Notes: generated by a model not told the origin, from the sequence alone. A DNA stretch of 64,000 nucleotides from JAXGRD01 sp040766105 (GCA_040766105.1 JAXGRD010000001.1:310001-374000), one strand, 5' to 3'; counted from the stretch's first letter, positions 52,810 to 62,604 are shown. Numbers and translations: made by a program.

Positions 52810-53190
52810 TTAGCCTACGTACGCCGTAGCAATTCCTTCCAACAATGCGCCTGCGGGAAGAGCACCAGCCTGGACCAGATATCTGGTAGGCTTGTGGTCG
52901 CCAAAGAACTCCGAGTATATTTCGTTGATGACACCGAAATCTGCCAAGTCCTTGACGAAGATCTCCATCTTAATGATGTCTTCCTTCTTACCGCCACCTG
53001 CTTCCACAATTGCCAGCAGATTGTTCAGTACCTGCTTGGTCGCTTCTTTGATTTCCGTTACGAGTTCGCCACTTTCCGGAACCAGCGGAATCTGTCCGGA
53101 AGTATAGATCATATCTCCACATTTCATTCCGTGGCAATAAGGTCCGATGGCTGCAGGTGCATTTGGTGCAACAATAGTTTGTTTTGACAT
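52810..53190 (-). CDS. ridA: RidA-family enamine/imine deaminase
   Basis: RidA speeds release of ammonia from reactive 2-aminoacrylate-type enamines made by PLP enzymes. The 126-aa protein has IYTSGQIPLVPESGEL, the key Arg in KPTRYLVQAGALP and Glu in LLEGIATAYV. It stands close to the amino acid genes, but is separated from the activator by a terminator and follows the PAP2 gene by 40 bp. Moonlighting relatives exist, so the deaminase role is by family. Confidence 0.88.
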   Translation of the reverse strand: MSKQTIVAPNAPAAIGPYCHGMKCGDMIYTSGQIPLVPESGELVTEIKEATKQVLNNLLAIVEAGGGKKEDIIKMEIFVKDLADFGVINEIYSEFFGDHKPTRYLVQAGALPAGALLEGIATAYVG

Positions 53191-53230
53191 AGTGTCCTCC
53201 TTTTTAAGAGTTGATACTCCGGTGATAGTT

Positions 53231-53872
53231 TTATTTATTATATAAGCAATTTTTATGCCACTCCTTCTTCTCCAGCGTATCCATAATCATCCAAATAGCC
53301 AATGCGATGGCAAGCCCGGCAAACCATCCCCCCAACACATCCGATGGGTAGTGAACGCCCAGATAAATTCGGCTGAGTCCGATACCCAACGCCGGTATTA
53401 GCAAAAGAGCCGTCCATAAATTGGCTTTCTTCCGGTCATCTACGTACTTTTGCACCATGATGATCATGATGACGAATATGGAAATGCTTGTAATGGCATG
53501 GCCGCTGGGGTAGGAGTAGCCCCCCTGAATAATCAAGTGATAGATGGCATCCGGCCTCGGTCTGGCTAGCAACAATTTCACCAATGCCTTCACAAGGCTT
53601 GTGAAGATGGCTGCTGCTGCGACGGGAATCCCATATTTGAATCTTGTCTTAGGGTATATGAGAAGAAGCAGGCATATGATGGTAATGCTTTCCCAGTTTC
53701 CAATGTATGTAATACCCTGCGCCAATGTGGTCAGGCCGGGGTTTCTTATGGCATAAAAAGGAGCCGAAACCATCAAGTCCATGTTCTGTGTATAGTTACC
53801 TGCAACCAGATACGTCATGCCCAAGAAGAGGACAATCAAGACGCCCAGTAAAATTCCTCTTGTTTTATTCAT
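53231..53872 (-). CDS. PAP2-family membrane phosphatase
   Basis: The 213-aa protein has five to six membrane helices and the three PAP2 motifs: KLLLARPRPD, YPSGHAIT and SRIYLGVHYPSDVLGG. Substrates in the family are phosphatidic acid, phosphatidylglycerol phosphate or undecaprenyl diphosphate; the exact one cannot be told. It follows the PPK2 gene by 18 bp. Confidence 0.88.
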   Translation of the reverse strand: MNKTRGILLGVLIVLFLGMTYLVAGNYTQNMDLMVSAPFYAIRNPGLTTLAQGITYIGNWESITIICLLLLIYPKTRFKYGIPVAAAAIFTSLVKALVKLLLARPRPDAIYHLIIQGGYSYPSGHAITSISIFVIMIIMVQKYVDDRKKANLWTALLLIPALGIGLSRIYLGVHYPSDVLGGWFAGLAIALAIWMIMDTLEKKEWHKNCLYNK

Positions 53873-53890
53873 TTTCCTCCATTCTTCCGG

Positions 53891-54754
53891 CTAACTTTTC
53901 AGCAGGATTTCCTTCCATTCGTCCAAAGATGCCAATTCCTTTTCGCTTAATTCCGGATATTTTGGGTCCATCTCCCGGAACTTCTCCAAGAGAATCTCCG
54001 ACACCAAATATCTGGCAAACCACTTTTGATCTGCCGGAATTACGTACCAAGGGCAGTTCTCCGTGGATGTTCCCGCCAACATGTCTTCATATGCGGATTG
54101 GTACTCATTCCAATGCCTCCGCTCCTCTATATCCGCCCTGGAAAACTTCCAGTTCTTGTTCTTGTTCTCTATCCTTGAGAGGAGGCGTTCCTTTTGCTCT
54201 TCCTTGGACAAATGGAGGAAGAACTTCATAACGTGTATTCCGTTTTCCGTAAGATACTGTTCATAGTTTCTGATTTGAAGAAATCTTCTATCCCATATGT
54301 CATGGGTATATTCTTCAGGCAGACGACCGTCATCTATCAAGTTGTGCACCCTGGTCACCAACACATCTTCGTAGTGAGAACGGTTGAAGATTCCAATGGT
54401 TCCTCTTCCCGGTGCTTCTCTATGAATACGCCACAGGTAATCGTGATCCAGTTCCTCCACCGTGGGCTGCTTAAAGGTCGAAACAACGGTTCCTTGCGGG
54501 TTCAGACCGCTCATCACATGCTTGATGATGCCATCCTTACCGGCTGCATCCATTGCCTGCAATACAATGAGCACACCCTGCTTGTCCTCGCTGTACAGTT
54601 TTGCCTGCCACTCCTGCATTTCGGCAATATTGTCCGGCATCAGCTTTCCTTCCGCATCTTCCTTCTTCACTTTTTCCTGCTCGCTCGTCGAGAAATCCTT
54701 CAAGTTTAGGGATTTTCCTTCTTTGACGCGATACGCCTTGAGATCCTTGATCAT
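53891..54754 (-). CDS. PPK2-family polyphosphate kinase/nucleotide phosphotransferase
   Basis: PPK2 enzymes transfer phosphate between polyphosphate and nucleotides. The 287-aa single-domain protein has the P-loop-like LQAMDAAGKDGIIKHVM (about 83-99), HREAPGRGTIGIFNRSHYEDVLV (lid region, given by its parts APGRG and NRSHYED) and FFLHLSKEEQKERL. A short single-domain form is common in class I or III; which nucleotide it uses is not clear. Confidence 0.88.
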   Translation of the reverse strand: MIKDLKAYRVKEGKSLNLKDFSTSEQEKVKKEDAEGKLMPDNIAEMQEWQAKLYSEDKQGVLIVLQAMDAAGKDGIIKHVMSGLNPQGTVVSTFKQPTVEELDHDYLWRIHREAPGRGTIGIFNRSHYEDVLVTRVHNLIDDGRLPEEYTHDIWDRRFLQIRNYEQYLTENGIHVMKFFLHLSKEEQKERLLSRIENKNKNWKFSRADIEERRHWNEYQSAYEDMLAGTSTENCPWYVIPADQKWFARYLVSEILLEKFREMDPKYPELSEKELASLDEWKEILLKS

Positions 54755-54888
54755 TGCATGTTCCTCCTTTATACAGCCTATTTCGATATTATACTCTCTG
54801 AGGACAGATTTTTCTACATATGCTGGAAACTACCGTGAAATAATGGTATATTGTACTTTCATTATAGTGAAGAAAGATCGGTGAACAA

Positions 54889-55632
54889 ATGGTAATCATC
54901 AGAAATATTCCCGGGATCATGAGGATTTTGGGCTCCCTCCCCGGGCTTCGGACATATAAGAAGAACATCGACGCAGCGCGAGCCTCCGGAGACATAGAGA
55001 AAGAAAAAGAAAATATCTTAGGTGCGACCATCAAGTGGGGCACCTACTTGGTCGACCACTTTGGCATAGACCTGACCGTCTACGGCAGAGAAAATCTTCC
55101 CGACGAAGGTCCGGTGGTTTACATTTGCAACCATCAAGGATATGCCGATATCCCCATCCTCTGCTCTGTTTTGGACAAGTTCCAAGTGGGCTTTATCGCC
55201 AGAGACAACCTGAAGCAGCTGCCCCTTTACGGCACCTGGATGCGAAGAATCCGCAGCGTTATGATTAAGCGGGAAGATTCCCGCGCCTCCCTGCAAGCAA
55301 TTACAGAAGGCATCCAGTACATCCATCAGGGATTTTCTTTGATTCTCTTCCCGGAAGGCACCCGGTCCAAGGACGGTAAGGTCCACGAGTTTAAGAAGGG
55401 TTCTCTCAAATTGGCCACAAAGCCCGGCGTTCCCATCGTGCCCATTACCATTAACGGCTCCCGACAGATTTATGAAGATACGGGAATCTTGCAATCGGGC
55501 AAGGTGGATGTCCTCATCCATTCCCCCGTCCCCACGGAGGGCATGAGCCGCCAAGAGGAGAAGGAACTCTACGACAAGATGGAAAAAATCGTCGCCGACG
55601 GCTTGGAAGAGCTGAAGGCCTTGCGGAAATAA
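54889..55632 (+). CDS. plsC: 1-acyl-sn-glycerol-3-phosphate acyltransferase (PlsC family)
   Basis: PlsC makes phosphatidic acid from lysophosphatidic acid. The 247-aa protein has the HX4D motif in CNHQGYADIPIL (His in NHQ, Asp five residues later), the FPEGTRS motif (substrate phosphate binding) and VPIVPITINGS. An N-terminal amphipathic or short hydrophobic region may anchor it. It is divergent from the PPK2 gene; the Shine-Dalgarno is weak. A terminator follows it. Confidence 0.9.
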   Translation: MVIIRNIPGIMRILGSLPGLRTYKKNIDAARASGDIEKEKENILGATIKWGTYLVDHFGIDLTVYGRENLPDEGPVVYICNHQGYADIPILCSVLDKFQVGFIARDNLKQLPLYGTWMRRIRSVMIKREDSRASLQAITEGIQYIHQGFSLILFPEGTRSKDGKVHEFKKGSLKLATKPGVPIVPITINGSRQIYEDTGILQSGKVDVLIHSPVPTEGMSRQEEKELYDKMEKIVADGLEELKALRK

Positions 55633-55641
55633 GGTTAACCT

Positions 55642-55676
55642 AAAAAGTAGCGAAGCAAATATGCTTGCTACTTTTT
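55642..55676 (+). terminator. Terminator after plsC
   Basis: AAAAAGTAGC and GCTACTTTTT pair, with a second AAGCA/TGCTT stem inside, 9 bp after the plsC stop. Confidence 0.9.
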
Positions 55677-55715
55677 CATTTCTATATTCATTTTAGCTAA
55701 GACCCCTCTCCAAGG

Positions 55716-55865
55716 GTGTGTATGACTAAAAATAAGGGCAAAATTTAACTTTTTATGACTCTCATCCTCTTCCCTATTTAGACATCTTCTCCCCTAGAAG
55801 CAATTATGACTAAAAAAACGCGATTTCATTTAGCCATGCCATGCACTATTTACGACATCTGACTA
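55716..55865. repeat. Degenerate tandem motif region between plsC and trpS
   Basis: TATGACTAAAAA-type blocks occur at about 55721 and 55805, with variants TATGACTC near 55755 and CTGACTAAAA near 55860. ATTTAGACATCT and ATTTACGACATCT form a second repeated pair. This looks like a decayed two-unit repeat. No gene is visible in the 237-bp gap. Confidence 0.4.
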
Positions 55866-55869
55866 AAAC

Positions 55870-56853
55870 TCAGCCCAGCCCCAGTCCGAAGGTTTCCTTG
55901 ACCCTTTGAATTACCGGCTCTGCTATGGCATTGGCACGCTCCGCACCATCCCTGAGAATGTGAATCAACTCCTCAGATTCTCTGATTTCCCCATATCGCT
56001 CCTGGATGGGGCGAAGGGATTCCACGGTGACTTCTACCAAATCCTTCTTGAAAGTGCCATAGCCGGAACCTTCGTATTCTTTCTCCAAATCCTTCACAGC
56101 CTTCCCCGAAAAAGCGCTGTAAATGTTCAATAAGTTGCTGATGCCCGGCTTTTCTTCCAAGTCAAAGCGGATACTTCCCTCCGAATCGGTGGTGGCACGC
56201 ATGATGCTCTTCTTGATTTTGCTTTCCGTATCTAAGAGAGATATGCGGCTGTGGTCATTTTCCGCACTCTTGCTCATCTTTGCCGTGGGGTCGTCCAAGG
56301 ACATGATTCGAGCGCCTTCTTTCAAATATCTTCCCTCGGGAACCACGAAGGTTTCCTTGTACTTGTTGTTGATACGAATGGCAAGGTCGCGGCACAGTTC
56401 AATGTGTTGCTTCTGATCGTTTCCTACGGGAACGATGTTGGCGTCATAGAGAAGAATGTCCGCTGCCATGAGGATGGGGTATGTGAAGAGACCGGTGGGT
56501 GCAGACTCCTGGCCTCGGTTCTTTTGCTTGAACTGGGTCATTCTGGAAAGTTCACCGGTATAGGAATTACAGGTGAGGATCCAAGAGAGCTCCGCATGCC
56601 CAGGTACGTCCGACTGGACGAAAACGATGGACTTCTTCGGGTCCAGTCCGATGGCATAGTACAGTGCAGCCACATCCTTGGTGTGCTCCCGCAACAAGAC
56701 CGGATCCTGGGGGACGGTGATGGAGTGAAGATCCACGATGCAATAAATGCATTCGTTGTCTTCCTGAAGCTCGATAAACTGCTTCAACGCTCCCAAGTAG
56801 TTACCGATATGGATGTTGCCCGTTGGCTGTACGCCTGAAAATACTCTCTTCAC
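55870..56853 (-). CDS. trpS: Tryptophanyl-tRNA synthetase
   Basis: TrpS charges tRNA-Trp. The 327-aa class I synthetase has the HIGH-like GNIHIGNYLG (about 12-21) and KMSKS in TAKMSKSAEN (about 192-201). SGVQPTGN at the N-terminus and TYPILMAADILLYDA fit the family; the latter reads FTYPILMAADILLYDA here. It follows the sigma factor gene by 19 bp. No T-box leader is seen. Confidence 0.95.
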   Translation of the reverse strand: MKRVFSGVQPTGNIHIGNYLGALKQFIELQEDNECIYCIVDLHSITVPQDPVLLREHTKDVAALYYAIGLDPKKSIVFVQSDVPGHAELSWILTCNSYTGELSRMTQFKQKNRGQESAPTGLFTYPILMAADILLYDANIVPVGNDQKQHIELCRDLAIRINNKYKETFVVPEGRYLKEGARIMSLDDPTAKMSKSAENDHSRISLLDTESKIKKSIMRATTDSEGSIRFDLEEKPGISNLLNIYSAFSGKAVKDLEKEYEGSGYGTFKKDLVEVTVESLRPIQERYGEIRESEELIHILRDGAERANAIAEPVIQRVKETFGLGLG

Positions 56854-56872
56854 AATTCTCTCCTATAATTGA

Positions 56873-57607
56873 CTATTTCTGCAGCTCGCTGGCGAACCGC
56901 TCCTTGATATTCTTCTCCGCTCTACTGATGGTCATCTGGGATACACCCAGGGATTTGGCGATTTCCGCCTGAGACTTCTCTTCGATGAATCTTTCTCTGA
57001 ATATATACCGATTGGTATCGTTAAGGCTGCCCATGACAGAATCGATGATTTCACGATGCTCCAAGCCTCGGTAGCCCGTATCTTCCTGTGCCATGAACTT
57101 CTCCAGCATGGGTCCCGAGCTGTTGTTTTCCTCCTCATCAAAGGGCTGGTTTAGGGAATATGCCCCATATGCCAAGCTGCTTTCCATAGCCTGAAGCACG
57201 TCTTCTTCTTTGATGTTCATCTGCTCGGCAATTTCCGGAATGGTTGGTACTCTTCCCAGAGTCGCGGAAAGATCTTCCTTCACCTTGGGTAGGGCGACGG
57301 AAATCTCCTTTAGTCTTCTCGGAACCTTCACGCTCCAACCTTTGTCGCGGAAGTGCTTTTTGATTTCACCCAAAATAGTAGGTGTGGCGAAGCTGCTGAA
57401 CTCAAATCCCTTGGTGGGATCAAAGCGATCCACCGCGGAAATCAGTGCCATGGCACCCACTTGATATAGATCGTCCCGCTCAATTCCTTTGCCCAGGTAT
57501 TTTCGTATCAAAATATCCACCATGTAAAGGTGTTCTTCCACTATGCGGTTTCGCAACTCTATATCTTTGGTCTTGTAATATTCCTCAAATAGTTCCTTAT
57601 TCTGCAT
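56873..57607 (-). CDS. SigB/SigF-family RNA polymerase sigma factor
   Basis: The 244-aa protein has region 2 (DDLYQVGAMALISAVDRFDP, then FSSFATPTILGEIKKHFRD), region 3 and region 4 (EKSQAEIAKSLGVSQMTISR), the layout of the general-stress or forespore group. Specific identity between SigB, SigF and SigG cannot be settled. It overlaps the RsbW-like gene by 11 bp, so the two are probably co-expressed partners. Confidence 0.9.
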   Translation of the reverse strand: MQNKELFEEYYKTKDIELRNRIVEEHLYMVDILIRKYLGKGIERDDLYQVGAMALISAVDRFDPTKGFEFSSFATPTILGEIKKHFRDKGWSVKVPRRLKEISVALPKVKEDLSATLGRVPTIPEIAEQMNIKEEDVLQAMESSLAYGAYSLNQPFDEEENNSSGPMLEKFMAQEDTGYRGLEHREIIDSVMGSLNDTNRYIFRERFIEEKSQAEIAKSLGVSQMTISRAEKNIKERFASELQK

Positions 57608-58007
57608 ATTTTTTTACCATGATGATACTCTTGTAGCCCTTGCCCATGGGGACGATTTCCACTTCGTCCATGAGAGACTTAATCACTTGCAGGCTCAACT
57701 CCCCTTCTCTGGAACAATCCAGACAAGGTCTCTTGTTGGTCTTTTCAACGCCGTGGGTTCCCTCAAAGTCAGTCACGTTAATAATGATGGATTGTCCCTC
57801 TCTGGTGCAGCACACCTCATAGGAATCGCTCCACCCGGGGGATCCATGACAAGTAACGATCTTGCACGCTTCCGCCACGGCAATCTTAATATCTTCGATG
57901 CGCTCAAAATCGAATCCCTCAATAGCAGAGGCAGAGCCAATCGCCATTTTTGCAATCTGGATGTACGCCGGATTTCCCGGAATCGTTATCTTAAAAATAT
58001 CAGCCAT
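57597..58007 (-). CDS. RsbW/SpoIIAB-like anti-sigma protein with altered N-box
   Basis: The 136-aa protein has a GHKL ATPase fold: IAVAEACKIVTCHG stands where the N-box EA-x-TN-x3-H is normally found. Here Asn, which holds Mg-ATP in the family, is Ile. The G-box region reads VTDFEGTHGVE. The protein can probably still bind a sigma factor but may not phosphorylate an anti-anti-sigma factor; none is encoded here. It lies between gyrA and the sigma gene. Confidence 0.75.
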   Translation of the reverse strand: MADIFKITIPGNPAYIQIAKMAIGSASAIEGFDFERIEDIKIAVAEACKIVTCHGSPGWSDSYEVCCTREGQSIIINVTDFEGTHGVEKTNKRPCLDCSREGELSLQVIKSLMDEVEIVPMGKGYKSIIMVKKYAE

Positions 58008-60521
58008 TTACTTTTCCTCCGTTTTGATCTCCATCTGGTCGGAAGTTTCCGATTGGGCCTCTTGGGATGAGGCGTCTGCTTCCTCATCTTCCTCTTCTCT
58101 AATCACCTTGGCCATGGAGATAATGTTGGCGTCGTCCTTGATTCTCATAATCTTGACGCCTTGGGTCGCTCTGCCCAGTTTGCTTACGCCGCATGCCTCG
58201 ATGCGGATGATGACACCGTCGGAGTTAATGAGAAGTACTTCGTCATCGTCATCCACCACCATGGCACCGATAAGCTCACCGGTCCGCTTGAACTTGGATT
58301 TATCGTAGGTGAGAAGACCTTTTCCGCCTCGCACCTGAATCTTATATTCACAGACAGGGGTTCGCTTTCCGTAACCCTTCTGTGTAACGACCAGCAGTTC
58401 TTCTTCCTCCTTCACCAGATTCATGGAAACCACTTCGTCCCCTTCCTCCAGTTTGATGGCGCGAACACCACCGGCAACTCTGCCCATGGGACGAACATCG
58501 TTTTCGGAGAAGGCAATGCACTTGCCCTGCTTCGTTACGATGATTACGTTGTCGTCTCCGCTGGTTTCCCGAATGCCCACCAGCTCATCTCCATCCTTTA
58601 ATTTGATGGCAATGAGGCCGGTCTTTCGATTGGTGTCGAAATCGGACAAGGGGGTCTTTTTGATTGTACCATATTTGGTCACGCCGATTAAGTACTTTTC
58701 CTCGCTGAAATCCTTGATGGGAATGACGGCGTTGATTCGTTCACGCTGCATCAGGTTGAGGAAGTTCACCGCAGGTGTGCCCTTAGCGGTACGATTTGCT
58801 TCGGGAATTTCGTAGGCCTTGATCTTGTGTGCCTTACCGAAATTGGTGAAGAACATCAGGTACTCGTGGGTGGATGTCATGATGAGATCCTTGACAAAGT
58901 CGTTCTCTCTGGTAGTCACGCCCATAATACCCTTGCCGCCACGCTTCTGCGTCTTGTAGGTATCCGCCGGAATTCTCTTGATATATCCCAGGTGGGTCAA
59001 GGTGATGGCAACGGATTCTTCTTCAATGAGGTCTTCTTCATCGAACTCATCTACGGCGGCAACAATTTTTGTTCGTCGCTTGTCGTTCCACTTATCCTTA
59101 ATTTCCAACATTTCGTCCTTGACCACGCCCATGAGCTTCTTTTCATCGGCAAGGAGTTCCTTGTAATATGCAATCTTCCTTTGCAGTTCCTCGTATTCGT
59201 TTTCGATTTTTTCTCGCTCCAAACCTTGAAGTCTTGCCAGTCGCATATCCAAGATGGCCTGGGCCTGGATTTCCGAAAGCCCAAACCTCTCCATCAGTTG
59301 ACCCTTGGCGTTGTCGTAGCTGGCACGAATGGTCTTGATGACCTCGTCGATGTTGTCCAAAGCGATGCGCAGACCCTCCAAGATGTGGGCTCTCGCTTCC
59401 GCCTTGTTCAAGTCGAAGATGGTTCGCCTGGTGAGAACGTTCTTTTGATGCTTCAAGTATTCGTCCAAGATTTCGTACAGGCTGAGAACCTTGGGCTCTC
59501 CGTCCACCAACGCCAACATAATCATGGAATAGGAGGCCTGCAACTGGGTCTGTTTGAACAGTCTGTTCAGGGTAATCTGAGGATTGGCATCTCGCTTTAG
59601 TTCGATAACGATGCGCATCCCGTCTCGGTTGGATTCGTCACGAATGTAGGAAATTCCCTCGATTTTCTTTTCCTTTACCAAGTCGGCAATCTTCTCAATC
59701 AACCTGGATTTGTTGACCTGAAAGGGGATTTCCGAAACCACGATTTGGGTTCTGCCCTTTTTGGTTTCTTCGATATCCGTCTTGGCGCGAACCAGGACCT
59801 TCCCCTGTCCTGTGCGGTAGGCATCTCTGGCGCTGTTTTTGCCCATGATAATGCCGCCCGTTGGGAAGTCGGGGCCTTTGACGATTTTGATTAAATCTTC
59901 GATGGTGCAATTTTCATCGTCGATCATTTTGACCGCCGCGTCGATGACCTCACCCAAGTTGTGGGGAGGGATAGAGGTGGCCATACCAACGGCGATACCG
60001 TTGCTTCCGTTTACGAGAAGATTGGGATATCGACTGGGAAGAACCGTCGGCTCCAGTTCCTCTTCGTCGAAGTTGGGCATGAAGTCCACGGTATCTTTCT
60101 CGATGTCCCGCAACATGTTGAGGGAGAAGAATGACATTCTCGCCTCGGTGTATCGCATGGCGGCTGCCCCGTCTCCATCCACGGAACCGAAGTTACCGTG
60201 GCCGTCTACCAACAGGTATCTGGTGGAGAAATCCTGAGCCATTCGCACCATGGCATCGTATATGGATGAGTCACCGTGGGGGTGGAACTTACCCATAACC
60301 TCACCCACAATACGGGCGGATTTCTTATAGGGCTTGTCCGGGGTCACACCCAGCTCGCTCATACCGTATAATATTCTTCTGTGTACCGGCTTCATGCCGT
60401 CTCTTACGTCGGGAAGTGCTCTTCCGATAATGACACTCATGGCATAGTCGATGTAGGAATTCTTCATCTCACTATGAATTTCGTGTTGTATCATTTTCTG
60501 GTCTTCTAATAAATTTGCCAT
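58008..60521 (-). CDS. gyrA: DNA gyrase subunit A
   Basis: GyrA cuts and rejoins DNA for supercoiling. The 837-aa protein has the catalytic Tyr in AAMRYTEARMS and the quinolone-region GDSSIYDAMVRMAQDF, with the usual Ser and Asp retained, so no classic resistance change is seen. The C-terminal beta-pinwheel blades are present, including the GyrA-box-like QKRGGKGIMG. It follows gyrB by 10 bp. Confidence 0.97.
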   Translation of the reverse strand: MANLLEDQKMIQHEIHSEMKNSYIDYAMSVIIGRALPDVRDGMKPVHRRILYGMSELGVTPDKPYKKSARIVGEVMGKFHPHGDSSIYDAMVRMAQDFSTRYLLVDGHGNFGSVDGDGAAAMRYTEARMSFFSLNMLRDIEKDTVDFMPNFDEEELEPTVLPSRYPNLLVNGSNGIAVGMATSIPPHNLGEVIDAAVKMIDDENCTIEDLIKIVKGPDFPTGGIIMGKNSARDAYRTGQGKVLVRAKTDIEETKKGRTQIVVSEIPFQVNKSRLIEKIADLVKEKKIEGISYIRDESNRDGMRIVIELKRDANPQITLNRLFKQTQLQASYSMIMLALVDGEPKVLSLYEILDEYLKHQKNVLTRRTIFDLNKAEARAHILEGLRIALDNIDEVIKTIRASYDNAKGQLMERFGLSEIQAQAILDMRLARLQGLEREKIENEYEELQRKIAYYKELLADEKKLMGVVKDEMLEIKDKWNDKRRTKIVAAVDEFDEEDLIEEESVAITLTHLGYIKRIPADTYKTQKRGGKGIMGVTTRENDFVKDLIMTSTHEYLMFFTNFGKAHKIKAYEIPEANRTAKGTPAVNFLNLMQRERINAVIPIKDFSEEKYLIGVTKYGTIKKTPLSDFDTNRKTGLIAIKLKDGDELVGIRETSGDDNVIIVTKQGKCIAFSENDVRPMGRVAGGVRAIKLEEGDEVVSMNLVKEEEELLVVTQKGYGKRTPVCEYKIQVRGGKGLLTYDKSKFKRTGELIGAMVVDDDDEVLLINSDGVIIRIEACGVSKLGRATQGVKIMRIKDDANIISMAKVIREEEDEEADASSQEAQSETSDQMEIKTEEK

Positions 60522-60531
60522 GTATCCTCCC

Positions 60532-62472
60532 CTATATGTCTAAATGCTGTACGTATTTGGCATTTTCTTCAATGAATTTCTTTCGCGGCGGCACCTTGTC
60601 TCCCATGAGAGTGGTGAAAATATCGTCCGCAGCGGCAACGTCCTCCAAGGTAATCTGGACCAAGGTTCTGGTGTTAAAGTCCATGGTGGTATCCCACAGC
60701 TGTTGGAAGCTCATTTCTCCCAGACCCTTGTATCTTTGGATATCCGCCTTGCCCGGCTTATCCTCCAAGGATTTCATCAGCTTCTCCTGCTCTCTTTCCG
60801 AGTAGGTGTAGAAAGTTTCCTTCCCCTTCTTGGTCATGAACAGAGGTGGCTGGGCTGCATAGATGTACCCGCCTTCAATGAGCTCCTGCATATGTCGGTA
60901 GAAAAATGTCAGCAGCAAGGTCCGAATGTGGGCACCGTCCACGTCCGCATCGGTCATGATGATAATCTTGTGATATCGCAGTTTTTCAATGTCGAACTCT
61001 TCCCCGATGCCGCAACCGAATGCGGTAATCATGTTTCTGATTTCATCGGAGCTGAGGACACGATCCATTCTCGCCTTTTCCACGTTGAGAATTTTACCTC
61101 TCAGGGGAAGAACCGCCTGCCTTTTTCGGTCTCTACCTTGCTTGGCACTTCCGCCGGCGGAGTCTCCCTCTACCAAAAAGATTTCGCTGATGGAAGGATC
61201 TTTCTCCGAACAGTCTGCCAGTTTTCCGGGAAGAGAGAAGCTGTTCATGCTGTCTCCTCGCACGGTATCTCTCGCCTTTTTGGCTGCCTTACGTGCTCTC
61301 GCCGCATCGATGCACTTTTGGATAATCTTCTTTGCCTGGTTGGGATTTTCCTGTAGAAACGCCATCAGGTTTTCGTTGGTTGCTCGCTCAACAAAACCAC
61401 GCATCTCGCTGTTTCCAAGGCGCGCCTTGGTCTGGCCCTCAAACTGAGGGTTGGACAGCTTTACAGAAACGATGGCCGTAATTCCTTCTCGTACGTCATC
61501 TCCGGAAAGCGCCTCTTCCTTCTCCTTGAGAAGATTGCTCTTTCTGGCATAGTCGTTGATGACCTTGGTCAGGGCTGTTTTGAAGCCGATTAGATGGTAA
61601 CCACCGTCGGTGGTATTGATGTTGTTTGCATAGGAAAGCGCCACCTCGCTGTACCCGCTGGTGTACTGAAGGGCAACTTCCACTTCCATGTCGCCACCCT
61701 TATCGCTTTGCACCTTTCCTGATTTTTCAAAGTAGATGATATCTTCGTGGATGGGTTCCTTCTTTTCGTTTTGATATCTGACGAATTCGCGAATTCCACC
61801 CTCATAGTAAAACTCATCCTTACGCTTTTGTCCTGCTCGCTCATCTCGAAGCTTAATCCTCAGTCCCTTATTTAGGAAAGCCATTTCCCTGAGACGATAC
61901 TGGAGGGTGGCATAATCAAATTCCACCTCATCGAATATTTCATCATCGGGCCAAAAAGTGGTCTTAGATCCCGTTCTTCTGGAGTCTCCGATTTCCTTTA
62001 GTTTTTCAATAGTCTTACCTCTGGACATCACCAGAAGATATATCTTCCCGTTTCGCTTGACTTCTACTTCCATTCGGTTGGACAGGGCGTTGACAACGGA
62101 AGCACCAACCCCATGAAGACCGCCGGACACCTTATATCCACCGCCTCCAAATTTTCCTCCTGCATGAAGGACGCCGTGAATGACTTCCACCGCCGGCATG
62201 TGCAACTTGGGATGATCGTCTACAGGCATCCCTCTGCCGTCGTCTTCCACCGTAACAGATTGGTCCTTTTGTATGGTTATGGTAATGGTGGAACAAAAGC
62301 CTGCCAGGGCTTCGTCCACGGAGTTATCTACGATTTCGTATACTAAATGATGAAGACCCTTCTCGCCGGTAGATCCGATATACATACCGGGTCTTTTTCT
62401 TACCGCCTCAAGGCCTTCCAATACTTGTATTTGTTCCGCATCATATTTTTGTCTCTGAGTATCTGCCGCCAT
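60532..62472 (-). CDS. gyrB: DNA gyrase subunit B
   Basis: GyrB is the ATPase subunit. From ATG 62472 it is 646 aa. VRKRPGMYIGSTGEKGLHHL, EIVDNSVDEALAG, DDGRGMPVD and the TOPRIM motifs LVEGDSAGGSAKQGRD and MTDADVDGAHIRTLL are intact. An in-frame start at 62499 would place AGAGGTG inside the gene, so the later ATG is chosen. Upstream lies the toxin-antitoxin remnant, then recF. Confidence 0.97.
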   Translation of the reverse strand: MAADTQRQKYDAEQIQVLEGLEAVRKRPGMYIGSTGEKGLHHLVYEIVDNSVDEALAGFCSTITITIQKDQSVTVEDDGRGMPVDDHPKLHMPAVEVIHGVLHAGGKFGGGGYKVSGGLHGVGASVVNALSNRMEVEVKRNGKIYLLVMSRGKTIEKLKEIGDSRRTGSKTTFWPDDEIFDEVEFDYATLQYRLREMAFLNKGLRIKLRDERAGQKRKDEFYYEGGIREFVRYQNEKKEPIHEDIIYFEKSGKVQSDKGGDMEVEVALQYTSGYSEVALSYANNINTTDGGYHLIGFKTALTKVINDYARKSNLLKEKEEALSGDDVREGITAIVSVKLSNPQFEGQTKARLGNSEMRGFVERATNENLMAFLQENPNQAKKIIQKCIDAARARKAAKKARDTVRGDSMNSFSLPGKLADCSEKDPSISEIFLVEGDSAGGSAKQGRDRKRQAVLPLRGKILNVEKARMDRVLSSDEIRNMITAFGCGIGEEFDIEKLRYHKIIIMTDADVDGAHIRTLLLTFFYRHMQELIEGGYIYAAQPPLFMTKKGKETFYTYSEREQEKLMKSLEDKPGKADIQRYKGLGEMSFQQLWDTTMDFNTRTLVQITLEDVAAADDIFTTLMGDKVPPRKKFIEENAKYVQHLDI

Positions 62473-62604
62473 ATAATTATTCACCTCTTTATTCTTCAAT
62501 ATCGACTCGTTTATTATACAATAAAAAGGACGATTTTACAACACATACGTCCCATTAGTTATCATCTTTCACTTCTTTTGTTTTTCTCTCTTGAAACGGC
62601 TGTT

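Noticed and set aside
56854..56872. T-box leader for trpS
   Set aside because: Only 19 bp separate trpS from the sigma factor gene, too short for a T-box RNA.
58827..59600. 257-aa plus-strand frame opposite gyrA
   Set aside because: Antisense to a conserved gene, with no family features or start signal.
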